Source: JALOAD01 sp023228995 [NCBI: Candidatus Muiribacterium halophilum]
GTDB lineage: Bacteria; Muiribacteriota; Muiribacteriia; Muiribacteriales
Reading direction: 5' to 3'
NCBI GenBank assembly: GCA_023228995.1
Contig: JALOAD010000089.1
Span: 1 to 8,539, forward strand
Length of the DNA: 8,539 bases
Shown here: piece after piece, positions 1 through 7,865 of the stretch
Position numbering within the stretch: the first letter of the stretch is position 1
Layout of the letters: each line of letters begins with the position of its first letter
The notes under the pieces: model-generated
The model's input: the letters and a program-made list of their open reading frames with translations, nothing else
Databases searched by the model: none
Told to the model about the DNA's origin: nothing
Position numbers and translations under genes: made by a program

Positions 1-145
1 CTTTATTATCAGAATTGTTATTTGTTTCATGCTTTTTATCTTCATCATCAATAGGAGATTCCACATCAATAATAAGTTCAGAATAACCATTATCATCCTT
101 TTCCCAAGGATTTATATTTTTTTTATCATTATTTTTATCTTTCAT
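1..145 (-). CDS. Hypothetical protein, N-terminal part only (runs off the left edge)
   Basis: An open frame starts with ATG at 145 and stays open for 48 codons to the window edge, so only the N-terminus is seen. A modest ribosome binding site (GGGAA at 159-155) lies 9 bases upstream, and the preceding radical SAM gene ends 37 bp away, so it is probably the next gene of the same transcription unit. The visible part is hydrophilic and highly charged (M-K-D-K-N-N-D-K start, then I-N-P-W-E-K-D-D, then a run rich in D, E, K and N). It has no signal peptide or membrane segment. The NPWEK element followed by a charged stretch is loosely like the soluble N-terminal tail of HflK-type proteins, which precedes their membrane anchor, but the resemblance is too weak to name it. 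Composition matches the rest of the window. I do not recognise the family. Confidence 0.6.
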   Translation of the reverse strand, partial: MKDKNNDKKNINPWEKDDNGYSELIIDVESPIDDEDKKHETNNNSDNK

Positions 146-177
146 AAACAAAATTTCCCATAAATATATTTTTGTTT
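146..177. repeat. Inverted repeat spanning the leader of the leftmost gene
   Basis: Two perfect 8-base arms, AAACAAAA at 146-153 and TTTTGTTT at 170-177, flank a 16-base spacer in the short gap before the ATG at 145. In the transcript the arms could pair and leave the GGGAA ribosome binding site in the loop. The arms are almost all A/T, so the hairpin would be weak and could be chance in such AT-rich DNA. It has no U-tract that would make it a terminator. Confidence 0.25.
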
Positions 178-182
178 TAACA

Positions 183-1403
183 TTACATCAAAGAAATATT
201 AACATATTTTTCTGTAACAATATCATAAACTGATTTGCCCAAAATATCTTTATCATCATTATCAAGAAAATTTGAATGCAATATCAATCTTGTAAAACTA
301 ACATTATTAAGGCTATTTATTATATCGGTCACTGTCAATAAACCATTACAGCTTATATTTCCACCAAAAGACATATTTTTAACAACATGAACTTTATCAA
401 AGCCAAATTTTTTAATAAAAAAATCTGCTGATAATTCTGAAACACATAAACATGAATTAACATCACAAAGAGCATCTTTAATTTCATAGAATTTTTTATA
501 ACTTAAATCCATATAAAGAAGCAAACCTGAACATTCATTTTCATTCTTTAATATTATTTTATTAAGAATTTCTTTATTTCTACGAATAGTAATTTCAGGA
601 TTTTTAAATTTTTTAATTATTTCAAATGAATGTTGAGAGCTAACAGGTTCAATACCATTTACACTTAATATTTCATCTTTAAATTTCAAATCAGCTTTTA
701 AAGCAGGACTATTAAGCAATATACCCTGAATAATAATTTTTGAATTTAAATTTGCAGGTTCAATAAGAACAGGGATTTTTTCTCTAATAGAATCAAGCGA
801 ATATGTCAATTTATTAGTATTTACACAAAGAATATCTTTTTTATTTTTATTAGAATATCCAGGCACAAAAACTCTAATAAATTGAGCATTATTTTCATGA
901 AGAAATTCAATTGTTTTTTTTAGATCTATAAAATCATCTTTAAACTCCAAAGCCACAATAGAGCCATTATATTTAATATTTTTTTTACCAAGACTAATTA
1001 CAGCATTTATAGCATTAGAGCTTTTATTATCATTCATTATAAAATTTCTAATTTCAGGATTGCTAGAATTAAGCGATATATTCATCTCAATATTAGGTAA
1101 AAAACTTAAAAATTCAATAGTTTTTTCGTTTAAATAAGCTCCACTTGTAGTAATAATAATTTTATTTTTATTATTTGAAAGAATATTTATTATATCTTCA
1201 ATACCTTTATAAATAAAAGGTTCACCTTCGTTAATTCTTGTCGCAGATTCACCAATTATAACTTCAGAATTAAAAATTTTTTGAGCTTTACTTATGCATT
1301 CAGAATAATCAAAAGTTTTTTTATATACAAGAATATCATCCCCATTCCCATTATGAGAACAAAAAACGCATTTATGCGGACAGCTTGAAGTCAGAGGAAA
1401 CAC
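183..1403 (-). CDS. Radical SAM protein with internal PDZ domain and DUF512-like C-terminus
   Basis: A predicted soluble Fe-S enzyme of unknown substrate. The radical SAM cluster motif is C8-x3-C12-x2-C15 (S-C-P-H-K-C-V-F-C), which would bind a 4Fe-4S cluster and S-adenosylmethionine. The usual GGEP motif appears as E-G-E-P near residues 59-62, and N-I-S-L-N-S-S near 108-114 fits a radical SAM barrel strand. Residues about 224-285 read as a PDZ domain (G-I-L-L-N-S-P-A then D-E-I-L-S-V-N-G). Residues about 343-400 match the DUF512 pattern (N-x-S-F-G-G, G-L-L-T-V-T-D-I, then S-N-F-L-D). Known DUF512 proteins have the order PDZ, radical SAM, DUF512; here the PDZ lies between the other two. Position 1403 is GTG. 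An in-frame CTG at 1415, 6 bases after AGAGGT, is an alternative start giving MKTVVFPLTSSC and a 4-bp overlap with the tonB stop. It is the last gene of the tonB cluster. Specific function unknown. Confidence 0.85.
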   Translation of the reverse strand: MFPLTSSCPHKCVFCSHNGNGDDILVYKKTFDYSECISKAQKIFNSEVIIGESATRINEGEPFIYKGIEDIINILSNNKNKIIITTSGAYLNEKTIEFLSFLPNIEMNISLNSSNPEIRNFIMNDNKSSNAINAVISLGKKNIKYNGSIVALEFKDDFIDLKKTIEFLHENNAQFIRVFVPGYSNKNKKDILCVNTNKLTYSLDSIREKIPVLIEPANLNSKIIIQGILLNSPALKADLKFKDEILSVNGIEPVSSQHSFEIIKKFKNPEITIRRNKEILNKIILKNENECSGLLLYMDLSYKKFYEIKDALCDVNSCLCVSELSADFFIKKFGFDKVHVVKNMSFGGNISCNGLLTVTDIINSLNNVSFTRLILHSNFLDNDDKDILGKSVYDIVTEKYVNISLM

Positions 1404-1411
1404 TACTGTCT

Positions 1412-2323
1412 TCAGTTTTTTACCTCTAATCTATAAATAATTGTTACAAGAATAGTACTTTTTAAAGATTCATCATTTAATTTAAGAGGAATAAAAACCC
1501 ATTTTCTGACACTTTCAGCAGTATGAGCTATTAATTCAGATGGAATATTAGCCTGATATTTAACAATAGACTCAACTATACCGTTTTTATTAAGATCAAG
1601 TTTAAACTTTACATAACCCTCAAAACCAGAATCAATTGCCCATGAAGGATATTCAGGAGTAACAAAACTTAATAATTTAGGAATTTCCTTATTATCATTG
1701 TTAAAACTTTCAATTTCAAAATTAATATTTTCTGGAGCTTGTTCAATATCTTCCATAAATTTTTCATCTTGTATATCAATATCAAAAAAATCTTTGGAAT
1801 TATCACTCAAAATATCTATTTTTTCTTTTTTAATAAGAAGTTCAGGAGGAATAATATTTTTTTTAATATTAGTATCTTTGGAATCAATAAGAGCAATTTC
1901 TTTTTGAGGATTAATAACATCACTCTGAACAGTCTTTTTTTCAAAAACAGGTTCTGGAAGATTAAATTTTTCTTTTTCAATATTAACGATTTTATCTAAA
2001 GCACGCTTTTCAATATTAACTTTTTGAGGATTAATCTGTTTTTTTTCAATAACTTTTTTTTCAATAATTACTTTTTCTTCTTTTTTTTCAGGAATATCTC
2101 TAAGTTTTTTCTTAATATTTGCAACATCAGCCATAACATTATCTTTTTGAATTTCATGATTAAGCATTACAGGCTGAATAAAAACATATTGAGGTTTTTT
2201 TTCTTTAAGTCTTATATCTAAAGAAATAATATCATCAATAACAAGAAACAGCATAAGATGTATCATAATTGAGCTTAAAAGAGGAAGTATTTTCTCTTTA
2301 TTATCAAAATTAAATCTCTTCAA
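1412..2323 (-). CDS. tonB: TonB family energy-transducing protein
   Basis: Periplasm-spanning protein that carries energy from ExbB-ExbD in the inner membrane to outer-membrane clients. A single N-terminal membrane anchor covers about residues 12-30 and contains S18-x3-H22, the same spacing as the Ser and His of the E. coli TonB anchor. Residues about 40-215 are a long linker rich in Lys, Glu and Ile rather than the usual Pro-Glu/Pro-Lys repeats; I-N-P-Q-K occurs twice (about 97-101 and 137-141). The C-terminal TonB domain is about 217-303: T-P-E-Y-P-S-W-A, then G-x-V-K-F-K-L-D-L-N-K-N-G, then V-R-K-W-V-F-I-P and a final strand T-I-L-V-T-I-I-Y-R-L. The start is TTG at 2323, supported by GAGGAG at 2336-2331 with 7-base spacing. 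It overlaps the end of exbD by 14 bp, implying coupled translation. At 303 residues it is somewhat long for the family because of the linker. Confidence 0.93.
   Translation of the reverse strand: MKRFNFDNKEKILPLLSSIMIHLMLFLVIDDIISLDIRLKEKKPQYVFIQPVMLNHEIQKDNVMADVANIKKKLRDIPEKKEEKVIIEKKVIEKKQINPQKVNIEKRALDKIVNIEKEKFNLPEPVFEKKTVQSDVINPQKEIALIDSKDTNIKKNIIPPELLIKKEKIDILSDNSKDFFDIDIQDEKFMEDIEQAPENINFEIESFNNDNKEIPKLLSFVTPEYPSWAIDSGFEGYVKFKLDLNKNGIVESIVKYQANIPSELIAHTAESVRKWVFIPLKLNDESLKSTILVTIIYRLEVKN
1422..1427 (-). promoter_or_regulatory. Ribosome binding site AGAGGT for the radical SAM gene
   Basis: AGAGGT lies inside the last codons of tonB. It is 6 bases before an in-frame CTG (1415-1413) but 18 bases before the GTG at 1403, which has only a weak GAAG (1413-1410) in front of it. 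The in-frame stop TAG at 1433-1431 limits how far upstream the start can be. The spacing favours CTG as the real initiator, which would overlap the tonB stop as CTGA; this is inference. Confidence 0.5.
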
Positions 2324-2738
2324 TTTGACTCTCCTCTTCAGGATTTGTAGCGATTGCTATTGATTTAGCACCAAGTTTAAGTACACTACTCATTATATGA
2401 ACAATATCACCATGTACTGTATTTTTATCACCACTAATTATAACTGTTTTAGTTGTACTTTCTTCAATTGCAACTGATATTACTTTGTCAAAATTTTCAT
2501 TTATCATTCTACCATGATAAAAAATATCACCATTTTTAGTTATCTTAAGCTTTAATTCTTCTTGAACATCAAGGTTTTTTATACCACCTTGAGGAAGATC
2601 AATCTTAATTCCAGCATCAAGAGTAACAAAAGTAGTACTTAACATAAAAAATATTAGAAGCAGAAAAACAACATCTGTCATAGCAACGCTTTCAATACTA
2701 AGCGAAATATTCCTTCTTCTCTTTTTTAATCTATCCAT
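2310..2738 (-). CDS. exbD: ExbD/TolR family biopolymer transport protein
   Basis: Inner-membrane partner of ExbB that couples proton flow to TonB. At 142 residues it has the usual family length. After a short basic cytoplasmic tail (K-K-R-R-R at 5-9) comes one membrane segment, about 20-40, reading M-T-D-V-V-F-L-L-L-I-F-F-M-L-S; D22 corresponds to the essential membrane Asp of ExbD/TolR. The remainder is the periplasmic domain, with D-L-P-Q-G-G after the membrane segment and V-I-I-S-G-D-K-N near 98-105, both typical of the family. ATG at 2738 is preceded by AGGGAG about 9 bases upstream and lies 6 bp after the exbB stop. ExbD and TolR are hard to separate by sequence; the neighbouring tonB and barrel genes, and the absence of tolA, tolB and pal here, favour ExbD. 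Confidence 0.94.
   Translation of the reverse strand: MDRLKKRRRNISLSIESVAMTDVVFLLLIFFMLSTTFVTLDAGIKIDLPQGGIKNLDVQEELKLKITKNGDIFYHGRMINENFDKVISVAIEESTTKTVIISGDKNTVHGDIVHIMSSVLKLGAKSIAIATNPEEESQIEEI
2331..2336 (-). promoter_or_regulatory. Ribosome binding site GAGGAG fixing the TTG start of tonB
   Basis: GAGGAG sits within the last codons of exbD, 7 bases before TTG at 2323-2321. The spacing is ideal and no ATG or GTG is better placed before the membrane anchor, so a TTG start and a 14-bp overlap with exbD are well supported. Confidence 0.75.
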
Positions 2739-2744
2739 TAATAA

Positions 2745-3347
2745 TTACTCCCTATCCAAAATACTTATAATTTCCATACTTCGTTTTTCAATTTCAATAA
2801 GAAATCTATCTATTCTGTTTATAAGATAATTATATACAACAAAAGTAGGTATAGCTATAAACAAACCAGAAGCCGTAGTAATAAGAGCTTCTGCAATACC
2901 ACCAGCAAGAGCAGTAGGATTATTTCCAAGACCTTGAGATGCAACAACAGCAAAAGATTTAATCATACCAGTAACTGTGCCAAGAAATCCAAGAAGTGGA
3001 GCAATTTGTGCAACAGTACCAAGAGCCATGACATTTTTTTCAAGTGCTGGTAATTCTTCAAGTGAAGCCTGTTCAATAGAACTTTTTATAGTATCTTTAC
3101 TTTTACTAAAATTCTGAATTCCAGCAAGAAGTATTCTTGAAAGAGGTGTATCAGCTCTTTTACAAGTATGAATTGCAAGATCAACTTTACCAGTTTCCAT
3201 TACTTCACGAATTCTAGCCATAAGTGATTCACTGTCAATTTTTATTTTTTTAAGAAACATTAATCTCTCTATAAATATAGTAACCGCTATAATAGAACAA
3301 ATAACCAACGGCACCATCATAAATCCGCCTTTTAATAAAATATCCAT
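2745..3347 (-). CDS. exbB: ExbB/TolQ/MotA family proton channel protein
   Basis: Inner-membrane channel subunit that, with ExbD, energises TonB. The 200 residues have the family layout: an N-terminal membrane segment at about 8-30, a cytoplasmic domain containing D-T-P-L-S-R-I-L near 67-74, and two further membrane segments at about 106-133 and 150-177. The hallmark motifs are present: A-P-L-L-G-F-L-G-T-V-T-G-M-I (116-129) and G-G-I-A-E-A-L-I-T-T-A-S-G-L (149-162), followed by I-A-I-P. The start at 3347 is ATG with GGAGG 6 bases upstream. A 61-bp gap separates it from the barrel gene upstream, the largest gap within the transport cluster; I see no clear promoter in it. It leads the exbB-exbD-tonB set. 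TolQ is the alternative, but the context argues for ExbB. Confidence 0.94.
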   Translation of the reverse strand: MDILLKGGFMMVPLVICSIIAVTIFIERLMFLKKIKIDSESLMARIREVMETGKVDLAIHTCKRADTPLSRILLAGIQNFSKSKDTIKSSIEQASLEELPALEKNVMALGTVAQIAPLLGFLGTVTGMIKSFAVVASQGLGNNPTALAGGIAEALITTASGLFIAIPTFVVYNYLINRIDRFLIEIEKRSMEIISILDRE

Positions 3348-3408
3348 TTATTTCCTCCGTTTATTGTTTATTACTTTTTTAATTCAAATAATGTTACAAA
3401 GTAAAACT

Positions 3409-4968
3409 TTAAAGATTAAAAGAAAAAGCAAGATTAATTCTTCTTTCTTCTTCAGAATAACCAGGAATCATAAAATAATCCTTATCCATTAAATTAAGAA
3501 TATCAATTCTAAAATTCATTTTTTCATCAATTTTATTATCCATTGATAAGTTTACAAGAACATACCCATCATTTTCAACACCTAAACCATCTTTATATTT
3601 ACCGGTGAACACAGCTTCAGCTAAAAACACTGTATCATTATTATAATTGTGTCTATATAACACTTTCCAGTCATTTTCATTAACAAAAGGAATATTACCA
3701 TCCCAGTTATTATGATTATAAAAGAGTTTTAAAGTCCTGTCACCTCTGAGTTTTGTTTCAGTTGAGAAATTAATAAAAAAATTATCAACCGAACCTGTAT
3801 AAGCTGGTAAAAGTGCTCGGTCATTAGGAGTAATTTTTGAATAATAAAGTTTATTATCAACTGATTCATTACCAATTTTTATATTAAAATCTAAATCTTT
3901 ATAATCAAAATCATGTGCAATACTTATAAAATCACTTGTTTCACCAATAAGTTTTCTTGTAACAGGTAATCTTACAATATATTTTTGATTTTCAGCAAAA
4001 AAAACATCTTCATAACTAAGAGGAGTATATTTTTTACCAAATTCATATTTAGTAATTTTATCATTTTTTTGATATTTTGAATAAGTAACACTAAGAGAAG
4101 CTTCATCATCGTCATCAGAATTATAAACTCCGAGATTTGTTAATACAGAATAATCTTTTCTAATAATATTAAGATTAAATTCCATGTCAAATCTATCATT
4201 ATCAATTTTTCCGCCAATATAATCAAGTGAATCTGTTTTTAATCCAAGCATTATATCGACAAAAGAACTTTCTGAAAGATCAATCTGAGTATAAGCTTTT
4301 CCTTCAAATATAGAATTTTTAAATAAATCATTATAACCACCCAAAAAAGTTGAATCTATATCTTTTTTTATATTAGCAATTCTGCCAAAAAAATTCCATT
4401 CTCTAAAAGGTGCAAAAAATACATTTGCTTTAAGATCAAAACCTTTTTCTTCAACATAATAAGAATTATTTAAAACAGCATCAGAACCAGCCAGTTTTTC
4501 TTCTTTATCATAAAAAGAACTTTCAGTTGAAAAAGAAATATTATCCCATATATCATCATATTCAAATTCAAACATCTTTGATTTTTTCTTTCCATTAATC
4601 TTTTCAACATCATCTGAAAGAAATTCTATTTTACCGCTCCATAAATAATTAATATTTTTTTCTGAATAATTAACAAAAAAATCGTTTTTTGAATCATCAC
4701 CTATAACAACACTTGCAAAAGCAGATCTTTCTATAACATCAGGAGCAAGCACTTGTGATATTTTTTGTTTACTATCTAAATTTGCACCTTTGTAATCAAT
4801 ATCAATACCTTCTTTTTCTCCAATCTGAGTTTTGCTTTTATTTTCAAGCATACTCGAATTTATACTTCCGCTAACATCAGTTACTTCAATAGAACCAAGA
4901 TCAAATTCTTCTCCAAAAGAATTAAGGATAAATAAAAATACAGCAAATAATACAACAACTTTTTTCAT
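3409..4968 (-). CDS. Outer-membrane beta-barrel with TonB box, apparently without a plug domain
   Basis: Predicted exported outer-membrane protein and likely client of the adjacent TonB complex. A Sec signal peptide covers about residues 1-19 (M-K-K, hydrophobic core V-V-V-L-F-A-V-F-L-F-I-L, likely cut after S-F-G). The mature start E-E-F-D-L-G-S-I-E-V-T-D-V contains a TonB-box-like I-E-V-T-D-V at 27-32. A variable stretch to about 95 follows, then about 420 residues of alternating polar and hydrophobic strands rich in Asn, Asp, Tyr and Phe. The C-terminus (D-I-L-N-L-M-D-K-D-Y-F, then G-Y, then A-F-S-F-N-L) resembles the last strands of TonB-dependent receptors (N-L-F-D-K-x-Y then a final aromatic strand). 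The plug, normally about 120 residues between box and barrel, is not recognisable, and 519 residues is short for a receptor. ATG at 4968 has GGAGG 7 bases upstream and overlaps the kinase stop as ATGA. Substrate unknown; a divergent porin-like protein is the alternative. Confidence 0.78.
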   Translation of the reverse strand: MKKVVVLFAVFLFILNSFGEEFDLGSIEVTDVSGSINSSMLENKSKTQIGEKEGIDIDYKGANLDSKQKISQVLAPDVIERSAFASVVIGDDSKNDFFVNYSEKNINYLWSGKIEFLSDDVEKINGKKKSKMFEFEYDDIWDNISFSTESSFYDKEEKLAGSDAVLNNSYYVEEKGFDLKANVFFAPFREWNFFGRIANIKKDIDSTFLGGYNDLFKNSIFEGKAYTQIDLSESSFVDIMLGLKTDSLDYIGGKIDNDRFDMEFNLNIIRKDYSVLTNLGVYNSDDDDEASLSVTYSKYQKNDKITKYEFGKKYTPLSYEDVFFAENQKYIVRLPVTRKLIGETSDFISIAHDFDYKDLDFNIKIGNESVDNKLYYSKITPNDRALLPAYTGSVDNFFINFSTETKLRGDRTLKLFYNHNNWDGNIPFVNENDWKVLYRHNYNNDTVFLAEAVFTGKYKDGLGVENDGYVLVNLSMDNKIDEKMNFRIDILNLMDKDYFMIPGYSEEERRINLAFSFNL

Positions 4969-6119
4969 TTACTTTCCTCCACTAGATTTATAAAAAATTT
5001 ATTATTACCAAAACCACCTGGTTTTATTATTATTTCTCTATCATCAATATTAATAAGAGGAATACCAGTATCAACAATATTTGAAATCTTAAAAAAATAC
5101 TTATCAATCCCTCTAATGCATGAATATGCAGTACTTCCACCTGAAAGAACTATTCTAGGACTTAGACTATAAGTTCTTTTAAACAATTCAACAATTTTTT
5201 GGTCAAGCTCATGTTTAATATTTTCATTTAAAAGTCTTTCTGTAAAAACAGCAATATTTTTTCCAAACAAAAGTTTTTTAATAATTTCATGAATTTTTAG
5301 CTCAAAATAAGAATTATCCTCAATAAATCTAATATTATCGATTATAATCTTATCAATATTAATATTTTTAATAAGTTTTTCATTTATCGAATTAAGACTA
5401 CCACATATAAAATATGTCTGCAAAGAAATAAGTGGAGAAAAATCAGTTTTCTCCCTATAACCAGCTTGTTTCAAAATAAAATATGAAAGTGCAGCTGAAG
5501 CTGCAATGGTAATATCTGTAGTTTTAACTTTTTTTAAAATTACATTTGCAATACGAATAAGGTCATGATTATCTTTGCACTCAAATCCAAAAAAACAATT
5601 TTGCATATTTTCAGGAAATTCAAAATCAGCATTATTAACATAAAAATAATTATATCCCTCAGGACAATAATTTTCAATATTATCACTAATAGGAATATTT
5701 TTAGAAATATTAACATACTCAGTTTCACAAAGAGCTATATCATTTACTTTAAGAATTCCATTCTCAATTTTTCTATTCATTTCAGGAAATGCAGGAACAA
5801 AAAAAACAGGTGCATTATTTCTTTTTTGACAAACTATTTCAAGTTCAACTAAAACATTACCTCTTAAGGTAGAATCTATTTTTTTATAAACAATTTTTTT
5901 GCTTTTAAATGCTTCCGAAAAATTCTCAAGTACTTCATTCAATTTATCTTTATCCATATCTCTTGATTCTGTATCAAAAATAACAGGCATATTATCCTTA
6001 AGATTTCTTACACTTGTTGAAATATAGACATCATCAAAAAATTTTCTTATTTGAACACCAGTATCACCAGCTCCTGTAAGGTCATCAGCAATAAAAATAA
6101 AATCCTTAATAAAATCCAT
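4965..6119 (-). CDS. Four-carbon acid sugar kinase family protein (DUF1537/YgbK type)
   Basis: Cytoplasmic ATP-dependent kinase of the family that phosphorylates sugar acids such as threonate and erythronate; the actual substrate cannot be read from sequence. N-terminal domain motifs: I-A-D-D-L-T-G-A-G-D-T-G-V-Q (10-23), K-K-I-D-S-T-L-R-G-N (79-88) and P-A-F-P-E-M-N-R (109-116) followed by the G-x-L-x-V-N-D and E-T-E-Y elements. The C-terminal nucleotide-binding domain shows C-G-S-L-N-S-I (239-245), I-V-L-S-G-G-S-T-A (323-331) and K-P-G-G-F-G (366-371). At 384 residues it is slightly short for the family (usually about 400-430) but appears complete. ATG at 6119 is preceded by GAGAGG 5 bases upstream. 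Relatives usually sit beside pdxA2-like dehydrogenase and aldolase genes; neither is here. Instead it overlaps the barrel gene by 4 bp and follows a palindromic site, hinting at joint control with the transport genes. Confidence 0.88.
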   Translation of the reverse strand: MDFIKDFIFIADDLTGAGDTGVQIRKFFDDVYISTSVRNLKDNMPVIFDTESRDMDKDKLNEVLENFSEAFKSKKIVYKKIDSTLRGNVLVELEIVCQKRNNAPVFFVPAFPEMNRKIENGILKVNDIALCETEYVNISKNIPISDNIENYCPEGYNYFYVNNADFEFPENMQNCFFGFECKDNHDLIRIANVILKKVKTTDITIAASAALSYFILKQAGYREKTDFSPLISLQTYFICGSLNSINEKLIKNINIDKIIIDNIRFIEDNSYFELKIHEIIKKLLFGKNIAVFTERLLNENIKHELDQKIVELFKRTYSLSPRIVLSGGSTAYSCIRGIDKYFFKISNIVDTGIPLINIDDREIIIKPGGFGNNKFFINLVEESK

Positions 6120-6130
6120 AAAACCCTCTC

Positions 6131-6146
6131 GTTTTACTTGTAAAAC
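6131..6146. promoter_or_regulatory. Perfect 16-bp palindrome upstream of the kinase gene (possible operator)
   Basis: GTTTTACTTGTAAAAC has perfect 7-base arms around a 2-base centre. It ends about 12 bases before the kinase ATG and directly abuts the region of its ribosome binding site. It lies in the only sizeable intergenic gap of the window. A dimeric repressor site, or a small RNA hairpin acting on translation, are both possible. It does not match the Fur or FNR consensus. Function is inferred from position and symmetry only. Confidence 0.45.
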
Positions 6147-6154
6147 TTGCTAAT

Positions 6155-6188
6155 AGCGAAATAGATTTAAAGCTTTTCCTATTTCACC
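6155..6188 (-). repeat. Imperfect inverted repeat in the pyrG-kinase gap
   Basis: On the transcribed strand GAAATAG (6185-6179) and CTATTTC (6164-6158) form a 7-bp perfect stem around a 14-base loop that itself contains AAAGCTTT. Three more pairs including two G-U wobbles extend the stem to about 10 bp. No U-tract follows, so it is not a classical terminator; it could be a processing or attenuation hairpin between the housekeeping genes and the transport cluster, or an operator. Beside it the bases ATTTCAC repeat at 6181-6187 and 6189-6195. Confidence 0.3.
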
Positions 6189-6206
6189 ATTTCACTACTT
6201 AACGCT

Positions 6207-7865
<1,659 letters not shown>

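Noticed and set aside
159-161. Alternative ATG in the leader of the leftmost gene
   Set aside because: It is out of frame with the open frame starting at 145 and has no ribosome binding site at a useful distance.
1698-2221. Plus-strand open frames of 65-86 codons opposite tonB
   Set aside because: They encode Phe/Asn/Ile-rich low-complexity peptides that mirror the A-rich linker on the other strand, have no credible ribosome binding site, and lie wholly within a well-supported gene.
3348-3408. Possible promoter for exbB in the 61-bp gap
   Set aside because: The gap is AT-rich with several TAATAA-like strings, but no convincing -35 and -10 pair at proper spacing could be picked out by eye.
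3398-3410. Short hairpin AAAGT-AAA-ACTTT at the end of the barrel gene, considered as a terminator
   Set aside because: The stem is only 5 bp, almost all A/T, overlaps the stop codon and has no U-tract after it, so termination there is unlikely; exbB probably continues the same transcript.
5540-5852. Open frames on both strands overlapping the kinase gene
   Set aside because: Composition is Ile/Asn/Phe/Lys-rich with no recognisable motif, and the kinase frame carries conserved family motifs across the same bases.
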